From an uncultured Blautia sp. (GTDB lineage Bacteria; Bacillota; Clostridia; Lachnospirales; Lachnospiraceae), in the NCBI GenBank assembly GCA_900543715.1, contig UQSX01000024.1, positions 1 to 32,847 of the forward strand: a DNA stretch of 32,847 bases, given 5' to 3'. The translations under genes and the position numbers were made by a program. A model generated the notes under the pieces. It saw nothing but the letters and a program-made list of their open reading frames with translations, made no database searches and was not told the origin of the DNA. This document shows positions 10,499 through 17,890 of the stretch, piece after piece (position 1 is the stretch's first letter; each line of letters begins with the position of its first letter).

Positions 10499-10540
10499 CT
10501 CAAATACAACGTACCGATTACGAGATATGGAGGAAGATAA

Positions 10541-11716
10541 ATGGCAACTATTTTACTTATCTTTATTTATATTTTTTACATTGGTCTCGGCGTCCCCGAC
10601 TCCCTGCTCGGTTCCGCGTGGCCGGCTATTTATGGTGAATTTCATGTTCCCGTTTCATATGCCAGTTTTATTTCAGTAATTATTTCTACAGGTACTGTTA
10701 TCTCCAGTCTTTTAAGCACAAAAATCATTGCAAAACTGGGAACAGCGAAAGTTACTGCTATTTCTACCAGCCTGACGGCTATTGCATTATTAGGGTTTTC
10801 GTGTTCACATGATTTCCTGTGGATGTGCATATGTGCAGTTCCTCTTGGAATTGGTGCCGGATCGATCGATACTGCGTTAAACAATTATGTTGCTCTTCAC
10901 TATAATGCAATGCAGATGAGCTTTTTACACTGTTTCTATGGAATTGGTGTCACACTCAGTCCTTATCTTATGTCTCTTGCATTATCAGACAGTATGAATT
11001 GGCAGGGCGGCTACCGAACTGTTTTTTATATCCAACTTGTAATTGCCTTGTTATCCTTCATCAGTATACCTTTATGGAAGAAGATCAAAGCAAATCAGCA
11101 AGAAGAAGAGATTATCCATGTATTGCCGCTGGTACAGATGATAAAGAGGAAAAAAATATGGGCATCCTGCGGTGTATTCGCAGGAATCAGTGCTTTAGAA
11201 TCTACCTGCCTGATCTGGGGGAGCACTTATCTTTCAGAAACCATAGGATTGTCTGCGGATATGGCGGCAGCACTGATTACTTTTTATTTTGCAGGCATGA
11301 CTTTAGGACGTTTTCTCTCCGGTCTGCTTGCGCTGAGATTTTCAGACTGGAAGATTATTATCACCGGACAAAGTATTATATTTATTGCCGTGCTTATTTT
11401 ACTTATAACAAATGACACAGCATCTGCTGTGCTGGGGCTCTTTTTGATCGGACTTGGGAACGGACCCGTCTTCCCGAATATGACGCATTTAACTCCTATC
11501 CTGTATAAAAAAGAAACCTCACAATCCATTATCGGAATGGAAATGGCATTTTCAAATCTGAGTATCATGCTTACGCCTGTATTATTTGGTTTCATATCAA
11601 ATGTTATGGGGAATGAAATCTTTCCAGTTTTTTTGACAGTCATGTTTGCTCTTATGGCCGGCTGCACCATTATTCTTAAAGTTGGTGACTCCAGAAGTCG
11701 TAAATACATAAAATAA
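10541..11716 (+). CDS. MFS transporter
   Basis: A 391-aa integral membrane protein with about 12 hydrophobic helices, of the major facilitator superfamily. It has the N-terminal GVPDSLLGSAWPAIY segment common in the sugar-permease-like branch, a central cytoplasmic loop LWKKIKANQQEEEIIHV (about residues 180-200), and a second-half GMTLGRFLSGLLALRF that resembles the loop motif. The substrate cannot be read; sugars or organic acids are likely. The ATG is preceded by GGAGGAAGATAA. It is divergent from an AraC regulator, the likely controller. No clear terminator follows; the sequence after 11716 runs into gene remnants. Confidence 0.85.
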   Translation: MATILLIFIYIFYIGLGVPDSLLGSAWPAIYGEFHVPVSYASFISVIISTGTVISSLLSTKIIAKLGTAKVTAISTSLTAIALLGFSCSHDFLWMCICAVPLGIGAGSIDTALNNYVALHYNAMQMSFLHCFYGIGVTLSPYLMSLALSDSMNWQGGYRTVFYIQLVIALLSFISIPLWKKIKANQQEEEIIHVLPLVQMIKRKKIWASCGVFAGISALESTCLIWGSTYLSETIGLSADMAAALITFYFAGMTLGRFLSGLLALRFSDWKIIITGQSIIFIAVLILLITNDTASAVLGLFLIGLGNGPVFPNMTHLTPILYKKETSQSIIGMEMAFSNLSIMLTPVLFGFISNVMGNEIFPVFLTVMFALMAGCTIILKVGDSRSRKYIK

Positions 11717-11739
11717 AAAACACCTTTAAGCAAAAACTG

Positions 11740-11900
11740 CTAAACTACTTGCAAGTAATACATAGCGAACCCGATGATCATCCCTACATAATGTTCTTCC
11801 GGTATTTTCAGCATAGCCTTTATTTCGGGCATCAGGTTAAGTACACTGAGAGAAAATGTCATCATTACGGTCCCCCATCCTCTGAAAGAGCAGATCATTT
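11740..11900 (-). pseudogene. Nitroreductase-like C-terminal fragment
   Basis: The minus strand reads SFRGWGTVMMTFSLSVLN then LMPEIKAMLKIPEEHYVGMIIGF, which resembles the C-terminal part of flavin nitroreductases (NLxPxxKxxLxIPExxxVxxMxxxGYP). It stops prematurely after GFAMYYLQVV instead of the family's GYP-type ending. No upstream start, and the flavin-binding N-terminus is absent. It is a remnant of a gene transcribed toward the MFS transporter. Confidence 0.5.
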
Positions 11901-12038
11901 CAAAATAGGACCTCGCTCTGCCAGCCGTTCCATTTCCCTGTAGGCAAGATTCTGAAACATATCCATCTGTCCGACAACGTTGATCAGCGTATATTCTACA
12001 AGCTCTTTATTTCCCCCGTTGGGGCGCTTCCGGAGTTA
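11895..12038 (-). pseudogene. Unidentified coding remnant
   Basis: An open stretch after an in-frame stop reads RPNGGNKELVEYTLINVVGQ and continues MDMFQNLAYREMERLAERG before TGA at 11895-11897. The composition is protein-like (amphipathic helices), but it has no start codon with a ribosome site, and I do not recognise the family. Its stop overlaps the nitroreductase-like fragment. Probably the 3' end of a deleted gene. Bases 12039-12096 show nothing coding. Confidence 0.35.
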
Positions 12039-12096
12039 TTATAGTGTAATCTGTATCCCTGAAGTTTCCGCGGCAGAATATGGAATTATTTATGCC

Positions 12097-12125
12097 TTGA
12101 GGGGAAACGGTCATTCGATTATAAT
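12097..12125 (+). promoter_or_regulatory. Sigma-A promoter ahead of a MerR remnant
   Basis: TTGAGG (12097-12102), 17-base spacer, perfect TATAAT (12120-12125). The ATG of the MerR-like remnant follows at 12132, so the TSS would lie next to the start codon. Confidence 0.5.
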
Positions 12126-12131
12126 AGGAGC

Positions 12132-12224
12132 ATGAGAATAGTATCGGAGGAAGCCAACTTGTCCGTACTGTCTATCCGGAAGTACAAACAGATGACTAAC
12201 GACAGTTCAGACAATCATACATAA
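12132..12224 (+). pseudogene. MerR-type HTH remnant (30 codons)
   Basis: The peptide MRIVSEEANLSVLSIRKYKQ resembles the first helix-turn-helix of MerR regulators (MKIxEVAxxxxLSVxTLRYYEx), but the RYYE core is changed to RKYK and it stops at 12222-12224 after a few unrelated residues. About three quarters of a normal MerR protein is missing. The promoter just upstream is well preserved, suggesting a recent break. It abuts the broken flavodoxin gene on the other strand. Confidence 0.45.
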
Positions 12225-12249
12225 GAAAGGAAAAAAGAATGCTGCTGGA

Positions 12250-12542
12250 AAAATACTGGCAGTGGAAGACGCATCCACTCTATCTGGCAGATCTGCATTT
12301 TCTACATAACTGAAATAGGCTACCAACATATTAGTATCTGCCGTTTCCTCTGCTGTTCCCTCTGCACCAGTCTCTTCCTCCATTGAAACTTCTTCCTCTG
12401 TTTCAGAGAGGACTTCTTCCTCTGAAACCTGTGCTCTGTCTGCCGGATCCTGTTCGGAAGTTTCCTGTGTTTCACCGCCGCTGCATGCTGCCAATGGGAA
12501 AGTAAACATCGCAGTCATTAATAATACGATCCATCGTTTCAT
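12250..12542 (-). pseudogene. Flavodoxin-type lipoprotein, 3'-truncated
   Basis: An intact start (AGGAGGT ribosome site) leads to a lipoprotein signal peptide with a lipobox LAAC (Cys about residue 20), then an acidic Glu/Ser/Thr linker (residues about 24-68) typical of membrane-tethered domains. The first flavodoxin strand MLVAYFSYVENADLPDRVDA follows, where a normal protein would continue with about 130 more residues. Instead the frame ends in FPAAFFFPFLCMIV, read from unrelated DNA. The junction is near 12247-12255. A full protein would be an extracytoplasmic FMN flavodoxin; this stub cannot hold FMN. Confidence 0.75.
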
Positions 12543-12555
12543 GTACCTATACCTC

Positions 12556-12645
12556 CTATACTTTCTGTTGTTTTATCTCAAGAATGAGATAATCCAGCTG
12601 AGCCAACGCCTGTTGTTTTCCATGAATCTCATTATTCACTTGCAT
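12556..12645 (-). pseudogene. Possible MerR C-terminal remnant
   Basis: A 29-codon frame gives KQQALAQLDYLILEIKQQKV, a heptad-like helix resembling the C-terminal dimerisation coil of MerR regulators (QxALxxLDYxI). It ends where the ribosome site of the flavodoxin lipoprotein begins, as an upstream regulator gene would. An in-frame stop lies just before its first ATG, so the rest of the gene is lost or it is a chance frame. A TTATCTC/GAGATAA inverted repeat lies inside it. Confidence 0.3.
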
Positions 12646-12676
12646 CCTGTAAGGTCATTTTCCTTCTCCATTTCTA

Positions 12677-12722
12677 CAAAAAAGTAAGTGTAGTGAGAAA
12701 GTCTTTCCTCAACTACACTTAC
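12677..12722 (-). terminator. Terminator downstream of LysR
   Basis: A perfect 11-bp stem (12722-12712 with 12694-12684) is followed on the minus strand by TTTTTTG. It lies about 90 bases past the LysR stop. Bases 12723-12813 hold no credible gene. Confidence 0.7.
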
Positions 12723-12813
12723 ATTATAAAAACGGCAGAGTCTCATGTCTAATACCTGCTTTTTATGAAATTCAATACCTATTAAGCATGGGTTTGTTCC
12801 TTGCTTTACAGGC

Positions 12814-13559
12814 TTAATCAACCTGTCCTGTATGCAGGTTTTCTTTCATATACTTGATAAATTTTTCCGCAGCAAGGCCAAACGGTTGTTTCCGTTTCCA
12901 TGCCAGCACACTTGTTGCTGTTAATCTTGGAGACAAAGGTCGATACACAATTTTTTCCTTATCCCAAAAAGAAATTGATCCTTGAATAATTAAAGAACAT
13001 GCTAACCCATGATGCACCATAATAGAACTATTAGACGGAAGATTAGATGTAAATACAACATTCAGTTTTTCAAACTCATCACCAAACCATCTCGCCAGTT
13101 CACTCTGTACATTCAACCGGCGTGGCAGAATTAATGGCATCCCCCGCAAATCTTCTGGTGTAATATATTCTAATTTCGCCAGTGGTGAATCCGGCGGTAT
13201 TACAGCCACCCATTGTTCTTCTCTATTCAGACGTATATAATCATACTTCTCCATATTGATTGGCTCCAGCAATAATCCTATGTCGGTTAAGCCCCGATCC
13301 ATACGATCTCTGCGAGCTCTCTTTCGGTTTTATCAACCAACTCCAGTATTTCTTCGGCGCGGCGGCGCAGCAAAAGACCTTCGTTAGTAAGAACAATTTT
13401 CCGTGTGCCTCTGTCAAACAGTTTAACTCCCATATCTTCTTCCATCTGCGCAATCTGCCGGCTTAAAGTAGGCTGTGTAATATGCAGCAATTCAGCAGCT
13501 TTTGTAATACTCTCTTCACGTACTATAGCCAAAAAATATTGCAAAACACGGATTTCCAT
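12814..13559 (-). pseudogene. LysR-family regulator with internal deletion and frameshift
   Basis: The first part (from ATG 13559, GGAGG 7 bases upstream) encodes a full LysR winged helix, MEIRVLQYFLAIVREESITK then AELLHITQPTLSRQIAQME, through the linker helix to ERELAE. The second part, in another frame, resumes at MDRGLTDIGLLLEPINMEKY and continues the effector-binding domain to the normal end (KFIKYMKENLHTGQVD). The roughly 50 residues that join these in intact LysR proteins are missing, and the frames do not match across the junction at about 13300-13312. A complete gene would be a transcriptional regulator of about 300 aa, perhaps of the divergent or adjacent reductase genes. Confidence 0.88.
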
Positions 13560-13622
13560 AAGCATACCTCCAAAGCGTGATAAATTTTTTTATCTGGAAT
13601 CTATCTGTGTTTTGTCTGAAGT

Positions 13623-13787
13623 TTATCTGAAGTATGACAGCACCCAGATTGCTGCGATTCCCAGACAGATGACAACGATCATTTGCAGCAGATCCACTGT
13701 TTTTCCTGTTTTTCGCCAGTTCTTTACCATTTCCGGTATTTTCCACAGGCAAAAAGCAAAAATGATCAATATGATCCATTGGTACAT
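13623..13787 (-). CDS. Small membrane protein (54 aa)
   Basis: Two hydrophobic helices flank a basic loop: MYQWIILIIFAFCLWKIPEM, then VKNWRKTGKTVDLLQ, then MIVVICLGIAAIWVLSYFR. ATG 13787 is preceded by AGGAGGG at good spacing; longer upstream starts have no ribosome site. Function unknown. It lies upstream of the LysR gene and downstream of the Fe-S aldo/keto reductase on the same strand. Bases 13788-13971 hold only an open frame without a start signal. Confidence 0.6.
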   Translation of the reverse strand: MYQWIILIIFAFCLWKIPEMVKNWRKTGKTVDLLQMIVVICLGIAAIWVLSYFR

Positions 13788-13971
13788 TCTGATATCCCTC
13801 CTGTTTCTGAAGAATCTCTTTTCAAACGCAGACAGATACAGAACCCGGCTTCTGTATTTTCCAGTCCATGCATGACATGGCTTTGGCCGCCCGGCTAAAA
13901 GCTGTTTTGTATCGGGTATAGCCAATTTCTTTAATAACCCAAGTGCTTTATCTATTCTGCTCTGCTTGCTT

Positions 13972-15123
13972 TTAGTTTTTTCGGAGGAACAATTCTCTCG
14001 CCTTCTCCATTCTTTCTATTACAGGAACCCCAAAGGGGCATCTCTCTTCACAGCCGCCGCAGCCAATACAGTCCTCTGCATTAGCGGACAGCTCCTCATA
14101 ATGAGCCCGAAGGCTGGCTGGGATTTCCTCCTGCATAACAGCCAGGTCATAGAGTTTATTCACCATGGCAATATCGATCTGGACTGGACATGGAGCACAG
14201 TGCCCGCAATAAGTACACTGGCCGGAATAGGCGTGATGAGGGGCTTTTGCCAATACGCTGGCATAGTCCTTCTCCTCCTCTTTGGCTGTCTCATATGCAG
14301 CAGCCTCTTTTACATGCTCCGGAGTATCACAGCCAGTCAGTATGCTGGCTACGGCTGGTCTCGTCAGTGCATAATGAATGCACTGGACCGGGGTCAGTGC
14401 TACCCCAAAGGGAGAAGTCTGAGGTGAAAACAGCCTTCCTCCGGCATATCCTTTCATAACCGTAATTCCCACTCCCTGCTGTTCACAGATCCGGTAAAGC
14501 TCTGCCCGCTCTGGGTCAATACCTCCCAGGCTCTCCTCATAAGTTTCCGCAAAATAAGTATTCAGATCCTCACTGGCCGGAAGAAGATCAAAAGCCGGAT
14601 TGATGCTGAACAGTATCATTTCAATCTCACCGCTTAAAGCTGCCAGCTTTGCAACCCTGGGATTATGGGTGCTCATACCGATATGGCGGATGACTCCTTT
14701 CTCCTTCTGCTCCTTCACATAAGTCAAGAACTCTCCATTCATGATGTGATCAAATTCTGCTTCTTCATCTACAAAGTGAATCATGCCAAGGTCTATATAA
14801 TCTGTCTGCAGGCGCACAAGCAGGTCTTCAAATGCCTCCTTTACCTTGTCCATCTCTCTGGTACGAACATACTGTCCATTCTGCCAGGTAGAGCCGAAGT
14901 GGCCCTGGATGATCCATTTCTCTCGTTTTCCTTCCAAAGCTTTGCCAATATTAGAGCGGACATTTGGCTCAGACATCCAGCAGTCCAGAATATTGATCCC
15001 GTAGCTTTCACAGCAGGCAATGACCTCTTTAACTTCTTCTGTATTGTGACGTTCCAGCCATTCGGCTCCAAGTCCGATTTCGCTTACCTTTAATCCTGTT
15101 TTTCCCAGTTCTCTGTATCTCAT
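13972..15123 (-). CDS. Aldo/keto reductase with two C-terminal 4Fe-4S motifs
   Basis: A 383-aa cytoplasmic protein. Residues 1-280 form an aldo/keto reductase barrel (MRYRELGKTGLKVSEIGLG at the start, IRHIGMSTHN near 165, GITVMKGYAGG near 245). Residues about 300-383 carry two cluster motifs, CTYCGHCAPCP and CIGCGGCEERCPFGVPV. This ferredoxin-tailed AKR class is common in anaerobes, and substrates are largely unknown. The position of the classical catalytic Tyr (FDTAxxYG) reads ILDCWMSEPNVRSNIG, without Tyr, so chemistry may differ from ordinary AKRs. A GGGGA ribosome site precedes the ATG. A strong terminator lies just upstream, so it has its own promoter or relies on read-through. Confidence 0.85.
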   Translation of the reverse strand: MRYRELGKTGLKVSEIGLGAEWLERHNTEEVKEVIACCESYGINILDCWMSEPNVRSNIGKALEGKREKWIIQGHFGSTWQNGQYVRTREMDKVKEAFEDLLVRLQTDYIDLGMIHFVDEEAEFDHIMNGEFLTYVKEQKEKGVIRHIGMSTHNPRVAKLAALSGEIEMILFSINPAFDLLPASEDLNTYFAETYEESLGGIDPERAELYRICEQQGVGITVMKGYAGGRLFSPQTSPFGVALTPVQCIHYALTRPAVASILTGCDTPEHVKEAAAYETAKEEEKDYASVLAKAPHHAYSGQCTYCGHCAPCPVQIDIAMVNKLYDLAVMQEEIPASLRAHYEELSANAEDCIGCGGCEERCPFGVPVIERMEKARELFLRKN

Positions 15124-15145
15124 CTTATAATCCCCGCTTTCTGCA

Positions 15146-15182
15146 AAAATCGCCTATACTTAATGAAAGTATAGACGATTTT
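15146..15182. terminator. Strong terminator upstream of the aldo/keto reductase
   Basis: 16-bp arms 15146-15161 and 15167-15182 with one mismatch or wobble and a very short loop. The outer AAAA/TTTT tracts allow action in both directions. On the minus strand it ends the 80-aa/35-aa gene pair. Confidence 0.75.
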
Positions 15183-15219
15183 CTCTTCCTGTACAATCAA
15201 ATTTTGCTGCATTTTCCCT

Positions 15220-15327
15220 CTAAATTCTGATATTCCTTCTCCGGCGCTTGTCCCACAGTGCCTTAATTCCCAGGACTGTCATTCCCAGGGCAGATATACC
15301 TGCCGCTGCCTTCAAAATTGTTTTCAT
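15220..15327 (-). CDS. Small protein with hydrophobic N-terminus and basic tail (35 aa)
   Basis: This short frame reads MKTILKAAAGISALGMTVLG followed by IKALWDKRRRRNIRI: one hydrophobic helix and an arginine-rich end, as in small membrane-anchored proteins. The start codon overlaps the stop of the 80-aa gene (ATGA), and GAGGCGGG lies just upstream, so the pair looks translationally coupled. Function unknown. Confidence 0.55.
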   Translation of the reverse strand: MKTILKAAAGISALGMTVLGIKALWDKRRRRNIRI

Positions 15328-15566
15328 CGTCCCGCCTCTCTTTCCCGCTGCTCTGCTGCCAGTCTTGCCTTGCCTTCTTCAACAGTTTCCCCTTCTTTTG
15401 TCAGAAATTCATCTACAAAAGAATCTGATATTTTGGTAAAGCCGTTTACTGCGCCTTCTTCGATTTTTTTGTAGCCGCCGACCACAGTCTCCTCGATTTT
15501 CTTATATCCGTTGACTACTTTTTCAGCAATTTTCTCATTTGCTTTTACAAGTTTTGACTTTGCCAT
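15324..15566 (-). CDS. Helical 11-residue-repeat protein (80 aa)
   Basis: A lysine- and glutamate-rich protein with three successive 11-residue units, VVNGYKKIEET, VVGGYKKIEEG and AVNGFTKISDS (residues about 17-49), then a VDEFLTKEGETVEEGKARL tail. An 11-residue period suggests an amphipathic helix lying on a membrane or a coiled structure. I have seen similar small proteins as hypotheticals in Clostridia but know no function. GGAGGAAACAATT precedes the ATG. It is coupled to the 35-aa membrane peptide downstream and follows the histidine kinase by about 90 bases. GGGAAAGCGTTTCTG (15626-15640) in that gap weakly resembles a CcpA cre site. Confidence 0.7.
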   Translation of the reverse strand: MAKSKLVKANEKIAEKVVNGYKKIEETVVGGYKKIEEGAVNGFTKISDSFVDEFLTKEGETVEEGKARLAAEQREREAGR

Positions 15567-15656
15567 AATTGTTTCCTCCTTTGATTTGTCTGCCTTTGAC
15601 GATATAAGAATAGCTCTCGGATATTGGGAAAGCGTTTCTGTTTTGTTTCTGAAATA

Positions 15657-17159
15657 TTAATCCTGATTTTCTTTATTACCTGGAAATTCCATGCAGATTT
15701 CCAGGCCCATTCTGTCCCTGGCATAGATGGTTCCCCCATGGTCTGCCACAATCCGCTTTACAATGGCAAGTCCCAGGCCGCTGCCCTCACTGCAATGTGT
15801 TCTTGCTTCATCCAGCCTGCAAAAGCTCTCAAAAATTTTTTCCAGACAGTTTTCTGCCACTCCAGGCCCATCATCTGCTACACTCCAGAAAATCCGGTCA
15901 GCCCTCTTCTGTATAGTAATCTCAATATGGCTCCTATCTTTTTCCCGATAACGGACACTGTTTGTCAGCAGATTATCCAGGATCCTTTTAAAAGCACTTC
16001 TGTCTATTGCAAGTTTTACTCCCTCTTCTGCAGACAGCAGGAAGTCCAGCTTGTTTTCTCTGATAAACTCCTCATTTTCCTCCAGATATTCCCTGACAAA
16101 CTCTTTTAAGTCTGTCTCTTCCATATCATATCGAAAAATATGATTTTCCATTTTATTATAGGAAGAAAGCTGATTTACCAGATTTTCCAGGTCCTTGGTC
16201 CTGGTCTGTACAGCCAGCAGGTATTTCTTCCTCTTTTCCTCTGTGTCGGCAATACCATCCAGAATCCCTCCCACATAACCTTTGATGGTTGTCAGCGGTG
16301 TTCGCAGATCATGGGAAATTCCGGAGATCAGTTCTCTCCTGTATGTTTCATATTTCGTCTGTTCTTCCTTGGAACGTTTAAGCTGTCTCTGCATCTCATT
16401 AAATTCTCCGCATACTTCCCCTAATTCATCCTGGCGCAGCACAGGGATTTCGTTATCTAACACACCGCTTTTTACCTTCTGCATTCCTCTCCTGATTTCT
16501 TTCATAGGAGGAATGATCAAAGAATTGATCCACCGGGAGCAGCATCCATTGACCAGAACGATGATCAACAGGGTACAGGCGCCGAAGATCCAGATATACG
16601 GGATTACATATTTCTGAAGATAGCTTCTACTTCCCAGAACATTTCCCTCGCCATTGCTGATAGCAATGATGGAACACTCTTCATTATCCTCATAAAAGCT
16701 GCATCTGATCACAGAAACCTCTTCATTTCCTACTGTAACCGAATTTGCCTGTTCTGGGATCGGTCCGATCAGATTTTCTACCTGGATCCACTCTTCATCT
16801 GAAACATTGGAGTACAGTGTCTCATTATTTAGGATAACCATAAAATGATAGCCCAGATCTGTCAGCTCTTTCCGAAGCCTTACCATTTCCGGAGACTGCC
16901 TGAGCTCTCCCGTATTAACAGCTTCTTCATCTATGCTCTCCAGTTCTCTCCAATTTGTATTCCAAAGTTCTTCCTGATACGCATAGATCAGGTTCTGTGC
17001 TGAGATTACTCCATTTTTGTCCTCATACATTTCTTCAATGGGTTTCCAGTATTTCCGTCCCGCTGTCTGAAGCCACAGTCCCCCCATGATAAGCAGCAGG
17101 ACAAGGGGAACAAGGATCATCAGCAGATTGGAAATAGTAATCTTCTTCCGTATTGACAT
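15657..17159 (-). CDS. Sensor histidine kinase (HAMP-HisKA-HATPase)
   Basis: A 500-aa membrane sensor. A first TM helix at about residues 10-30, an extracytoplasmic region to about 190, a second TM (about 192-212), a HAMP linker, then the H-box ELISGISHDLRTPLTTIKGY (phosphoryl His about residue 282), N-box DNLLTNSVRY, and ATP-lid motifs DDGPGV and GSGLGLAIVKRIVADHGG. It would autophosphorylate and pass phosphate to a response regulator. A partner gene is expected directly upstream, but only about 19 codons of some gene remain there (17160-17218). The kinase itself looks intact, though its promoter and partner are gone. Confidence 0.9.
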   Translation of the reverse strand: MSIRKKITISNLLMILVPLVLLLIMGGLWLQTAGRKYWKPIEEMYEDKNGVISAQNLIYAYQEELWNTNWRELESIDEEAVNTGELRQSPEMVRLRKELTDLGYHFMVILNNETLYSNVSDEEWIQVENLIGPIPEQANSVTVGNEEVSVIRCSFYEDNEECSIIAISNGEGNVLGSRSYLQKYVIPYIWIFGACTLLIIVLVNGCCSRWINSLIIPPMKEIRRGMQKVKSGVLDNEIPVLRQDELGEVCGEFNEMQRQLKRSKEEQTKYETYRRELISGISHDLRTPLTTIKGYVGGILDGIADTEEKRKKYLLAVQTRTKDLENLVNQLSSYNKMENHIFRYDMEETDLKEFVREYLEENEEFIRENKLDFLLSAEEGVKLAIDRSAFKRILDNLLTNSVRYREKDRSHIEITIQKRADRIFWSVADDGPGVAENCLEKIFESFCRLDEARTHCSEGSGLGLAIVKRIVADHGGTIYARDRMGLEICMEFPGNKENQD

Positions 17160-17218
17160 TTACACACCTTCATTTTCAATTTTATACCTGTATGACTCGT
17201 TTCCTCGGCGCCTCTTTC
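17160..17218 (-). pseudogene. 3' remnant of a gene preceding the histidine kinase
   Basis: A frame reading LRKRRRGNESYRYKIENEGV ends in TAA directly against the kinase ATG (TAAATG), as a co-translated upstream gene would. By context this should be the kinase's response regulator, but the residues are too few to confirm it. Its upstream side breaks into the YfhO stub at about 17215-17220. Confidence 0.4.
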
Positions 17219-17614
17219 TTAAAAATTTTTCTTCTGCACATACCAGGTCATACAGAGTCCCGTAAGTCCGATCTTTACAAATACAACTATGGTTACCGCT
17301 TCATTTACATATATAAACTGCATCAGCAGAAGGATCAATAGATTGAAGGGGCTGCTCAAATAGTAAGAAAAAAGACTGTAAAAGCTGTATCCCATTGCAT
17401 GACCGGAAAATGTCCAGTGGACCCCCTGCCTGATCTGGTTCTGGAATTCTTCATAAAATCCCAAATACTGATGCACCCCGTCTATGATCAAAGCTGATCT
17501 GCTGCCAAAAGGAAAGACTCCCATTACGGCAAATCCGATACAGCAGATCAGAACGGGAAAGAAAAAGGCAATAAACAGGCTGTACTTATGCATCTTGTTC
17601 TGTATCATATTCAT
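17219..17614 (-). pseudogene. YfhO-family membrane protein, 3'-truncated
   Basis: The start (AGGTGA ribosome site) and first 131 residues are preserved: a cytoplasmic basic start, TM helix 1, then the family's diagnostic periplasmic block LIIDGVHQYLGFYEEFQNQI and GYSFYSLFSYYLSSPFNLLI, followed by more TM helices. YfhO proteins are usually 800 aa or more and are linked to glycosylation of cell-surface polymers. Here the frame stops at 17219, right where the kinase's upstream remnant begins, so several hundred codons are missing. Confidence 0.8.
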
Positions 17615-17807
17615 TCACCTCGGAAATATAATAAGCAGGAAATCTAAAATGAACGATAGGATTTTTTAAACAAAATAAAAACTTTTTCTCACCCATAAGT
17701 CTTTTCTCTTATATGGACGAAATCTGATAGAATCTGACAGGAAATTGATATCTTTTCTATGTCTAAAAACTTATACTGATTACCGTAAATCATACTTTTC
17801 CATGATG

Positions 17808-17840
17808 CAATAGACGGTACGCTCTGAGAACCGCCTATTG
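17808..17840. other. Imperfect inverted repeat in the YfhO-xylB gap
   Basis: CAATAGACGGT and AACCGCCTATTG pair around a 9-10 base loop. It could be a weak terminator or an operator. Apart from this and the xylB terminator, 17615-17853 shows only AT-rich sequence upstream of the YfhO stub, presumably its promoter region. Confidence 0.3.
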
Positions 17841-17842
17841 TT

Positions 17843-17877
17843 TCAAATTAAAAGCCTGCCCCTTCACCGGGGCAGGC
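17843..17877 (-). terminator. Terminator of xylB
   Basis: A 9-bp GC-rich stem (GCCTGCCCC/GGGGCAGGC, 17854-17877) is followed on the minus strand by CTTTTAATTTG. It lies 14 bases past the xylulokinase stop. Confidence 0.85.
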
Positions 17878-17890
17878 CCTTCCTTCCTGT

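Noticed and set aside
12636..12821. Minus-strand 61-codon frame downstream of LysR
   Set aside because: It runs through the terminator hairpin at 12677-12722, has no ribosome site and no family-like sequence.
13788..13925. Longer N-terminus for the 54-aa membrane protein
   Set aside because: Upstream starts lack a ribosome site, while ATG 13787 has AGGAGGG, and the extra residues do not look like a membrane-protein extension.
15324..15566. DNA tandem repeat or CRISPR-like array
   Set aside because: The repeats are at the protein level (11 residues) and diverge in DNA; there are no spacers.
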